A stretch of DNA of 16,413 bases from JBLNBU01 sp050260215 (lineage in GTDB: Bacteria; Pseudomonadota; Alphaproteobacteria; Rhodospirillales; Magnetospirillaceae). A program made the position numbers and the translations under genes. Under the pieces are notes generated by a model. That model made no database searches, had not been told where the DNA came from, and was given only the letters and a program-made list of their open reading frames with translations. The stretch is from contig JBLNBU010000217.1 in the NCBI GenBank assembly GCA_050260215.1, positions 1 to 16,413 on the forward strand, written 5' to 3'. Shown here one piece after another: positions 14,835 to 16,413 of the stretch (within the stretch, counting starts at the first letter, position 1; every line of letters starts with the position of its first letter).

Positions 14835-15626
14835 CTACCGCGCCACCACCACCGAGCATGGGATGTCGTCGAGCGCCACGTCGATGCCGGCCGGCACCAC
14901 CAGGATGCCGTCGGGGTCCAGGCGGGCCAGCAGCCGCGGCAGCGGGCCGGCCGAGCGATGGCGGGCGACCAGGCCCAGGGGGCCCAGCAGCGCCACCGCC
15001 TGGGCCTCGAGGTCGGCGGTGTCCATGACGTCGGTGCTGGGCACCAGCAGTTCGACGGTGCCGCCGTCCCGGGCGGCAAGCACGGCGGCGACTGCCAGGG
15101 CGCGGCCTGCCGCCTCGGACCCGTCCCACAGGGCCATCACCGGCCCCGTCACCGCGTTGCGCAGCAGCACCACCGAGGTCGGCGCCGCCTGGGCCAGGCT
15201 GCGGGCGACCGAGCCCAGCCGGGGCTTCGAGCCCGGGTCGGGGCGCCCGCACCAGCCCATCAGCACCAGGTCGGCGGCGGAGGCGGCATCCATCAGTTCG
15301 GCGTCGACCTTGCCCCGGCGCACACCGAAGCGGCCCTGGATGGCACGGCGCCCGACCACCTCGTCAAGGGCAGCGCGCGCCGCGGCGACCTGCAGTTCCA
15401 GCGCCTTCTGGATGACCTCGTCGCCGACCCGGTGGCGGCGGGCGCCGGCCTTGCTGTAGGTGTGGACCAGGGGATGGTCCAGCAGGTTGACGACGTTGAT
15501 GTCCTCGACGAACAGCACGTCGAGCTCGGCGCCCTGGCGTTCGGCCAGGGCGGCGGCGGCCTCGATGGCGGCGCGCGACAGCGGCGAGGCGTCGCAGGCC
15601 ACCAGGATGCGGCGCACCCGCGTCAT
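14835..15626 (-). CDS. Universal stress protein with two UspA-type domains
   Basis: A 263-residue cytosolic protein made of two UspA-like halves. The first (about 4-156) is typical: RILVACDASPLSRAAIEAAAALAERQGAELDVLFVEDIN at the start and DLVLMGWCGRPDP...GSVARSLAQAAPTSVVLLR at the end, where G124-x2-G127 and G138-S139 form a slightly lengthened (10 rather than 9 residues) version of the ATP-binding G-2x-G-9x-G-S motif. The second (about 161-263) keeps the first strand (GPVMALWDGSEAAGRAL) and the final PCSVVVAR but has no glycine motif, so it is probably non-nucleotide-binding. A chloride-channel or kinase fusion is not present. ATG 15626 overlaps the stop of the upstream Lon-family gene (ATGA), implying coupled expression, possibly in stress protein quality control. 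Confidence 0.85.
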   Translation of the reverse strand: MTRVRRILVACDASPLSRAAIEAAAALAERQGAELDVLFVEDINVVNLLDHPLVHTYSKAGARRHRVGDEVIQKALELQVAAARAALDEVVGRRAIQGRFGVRRGKVDAELMDAASAADLVLMGWCGRPDPGSKPRLGSVARSLAQAAPTSVVLLRNAVTGPVMALWDGSEAAGRALAVAAVLAARDGGTVELLVPSTDVMDTADLEAQAVALLGPLGLVARHRSAGPLPRLLARLDPDGILVVPAGIDVALDDIPCSVVVAR

Positions 15627-16413
15627 GGTCCGCGTCCGTTGCCGATGGTCATGCGCGGCCGACCCATGTCCTCGGCCTTGCGGGCAAAGGCGACCAGGCG
15701 CGCGGCGACGCGGCGATTGACGCTGCCGGGCGGGAAATCGCCCTTTTCGTCGCGTTCGCCGGCGGGGACGCCGGTCAGCAGCTCGATGCCCTGGTCGATG
15801 GTCTCGATGGGAAAGACGTTGAACAGGCCGGCCTTGCAGGCCTCGACCACGTCGCGGCGCAGCATCAGGTGCTTGACGTTGGTCGCCGGGATCAGCACCC
15901 CATGCTCGCCTGTCAGGCCGCGGGCCTTGCACAGGTCGAAGAAGCCCTCGATCTTCTCGTTGACCCCGCCGATGGCCTGGACGCGGCCGTACTGGTCGAC
16001 CGAGCCGGTGACGGCGAAGCACTGCTTGATGGGCAGTTCGGCCAGGGACGACAGCAGGGCATACAGCTCGGTCGACGAGGCCGAATCGCCCTCGATACCG
16101 CCGTAGGACTGCTCGAACACCAGGCTGGCCGACAACGACAAGGGCTGGTCGGCGGCGAAGCGCGACGACAGGAAGGACGACAGGATCAGCACGCCCTTGC
16201 CGTGGATGGGCCCGCCCAGCTGGACCTCGCGCTCGATGTCGACCACCTCGCCGCGGCCGAAGCGGACCCGCGCGGTGATGCGCGACGGCCGGCCGAAGCT
16301 GAAGCGACCCAGCTGCAGCACCGCCAGGCCGTTGATCTGGCCGATCTCGGCGCCGTCGGTGGCGATGTGCACGGTGCCGGCGCGGATTTCCTCCTGCACC
16401 GGCTCGCGGACCC
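15623..16413 (-). CDS. Lon-family (LonB/YcbZ-like) ATP-dependent protease, C-terminal part (5' end outside window)
   Basis: The C-terminal ~263 codons of a Lon-type serine protease. The frame runs off the window edge and reads ...VREPVQEEIRAGTVHI before the first in-window GTG at 16399, so that GTG is internal. The peptidase domain is intact: QINGLAVLQLG near the start, the catalytic Ser in EGDSASSTEL (codon at 16084-16082), and the catalytic Lys in GGVNEKIEGFFDLC (codon at 15955-15953), giving the Ser-Lys dyad. QINGLAVL, GPIHGKGVLIL and IKQCFAVTGSVDQYG point to the AAA_32/Lon_C type (YcbZ-like) rather than classical LonA. The ATPase part, if present, lies outside. It ends with a ~40-residue basic tail and overlaps the universal stress gene by 4 bp. 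Confidence 0.88.
   Translation of the reverse strand, partial: VREPVQEEIRAGTVHIATDGAEIGQINGLAVLQLGRFSFGRPSRITARVRFGRGEVVDIEREVQLGGPIHGKGVLILSSFLSSRFAADQPLSLSASLVFEQSYGGIEGDSASSTELYALLSSLAELPIKQCFAVTGSVDQYGRVQAIGGVNEKIEGFFDLCKARGLTGEHGVLIPATNVKHLMLRRDVVEACKAGLFNVFPIETIDQGIELLTGVPAGERDEKGDFPPGSVNRRVAARLVAFARKAEDMGRPRMTIGNGRGP

Overview
The window is a high-GC chromosomal stretch. It most likely comes from an alphaproteobacterium of the Rhodospirillales / Magnetospirillum type. That placement is an inference from the strong G/C third-position codon bias, the class II ribonucleotide reductase, an alphaproteobacterial-type EF-G paralogue, an EncFtn protein resembling the Rhodospirillum rubrum one as I remember it, and a dispersed repeat familiar from alphaproteobacteria. 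I see no rRNA, tRNA, CRISPR array, insertion sequence or prophage.

Layout. Positions 1-1316 (+): the end of a spermidine-synthase-like methyltransferase, a small putative lipoprotein, and slyX overlapping it by 4 bp. Positions 1365-1574 (+): a small YjfB-like putative motility protein. Positions 1650-4001 (-): nrdJ, class II ribonucleotide reductase. Its upstream gap (4002-4351) holds a good promoter, five DnaA-box-like motifs in one orientation, and a cluster of palindromes including a REP-like element. Positions 4352-7266 (-): ettA, preceded by a probable DUF2920 alpha/beta hydrolase. Positions 7628-7987 (+): a small unknown membrane protein. Positions 8114-10150 (+): an EF-G-like GTPase with altered switch motifs.

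Positions 10316-11481 (+) are the most notable part: a two-gene encapsulin nanocompartment operon. An encapsulated ferritin-like protein (EncFtn) with an intact ferroxidase site and a C-terminal loading peptide overlaps the shell gene by 4 bp. Its ribosome-binding site lies inside a perfect 9-bp inverted repeat that could form a long hairpin ending one base before the start codon. This suggests translational control of iron storage.

Positions 11478-13373 (-): kup, potassium uptake, convergent with the encapsulin gene; their stop codons overlap in a CTAG. Positions 13524-14833 (+): a low-molecular-weight tyrosine phosphatase overlapping a fructosamine-kinase-family protein, a pair consistent with repair of glycated (ribulosamine-modified) proteins. 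Positions 14835-16413 (-): a Lon-family protease, cut by the window edge, overlapping a tandem universal stress protein. Several neighbours are tightly coupled by 4-bp ATGA/GTGA overlaps: lipoprotein/slyX, EncFtn/encapsulin, phosphatase/kinase and protease/USP.
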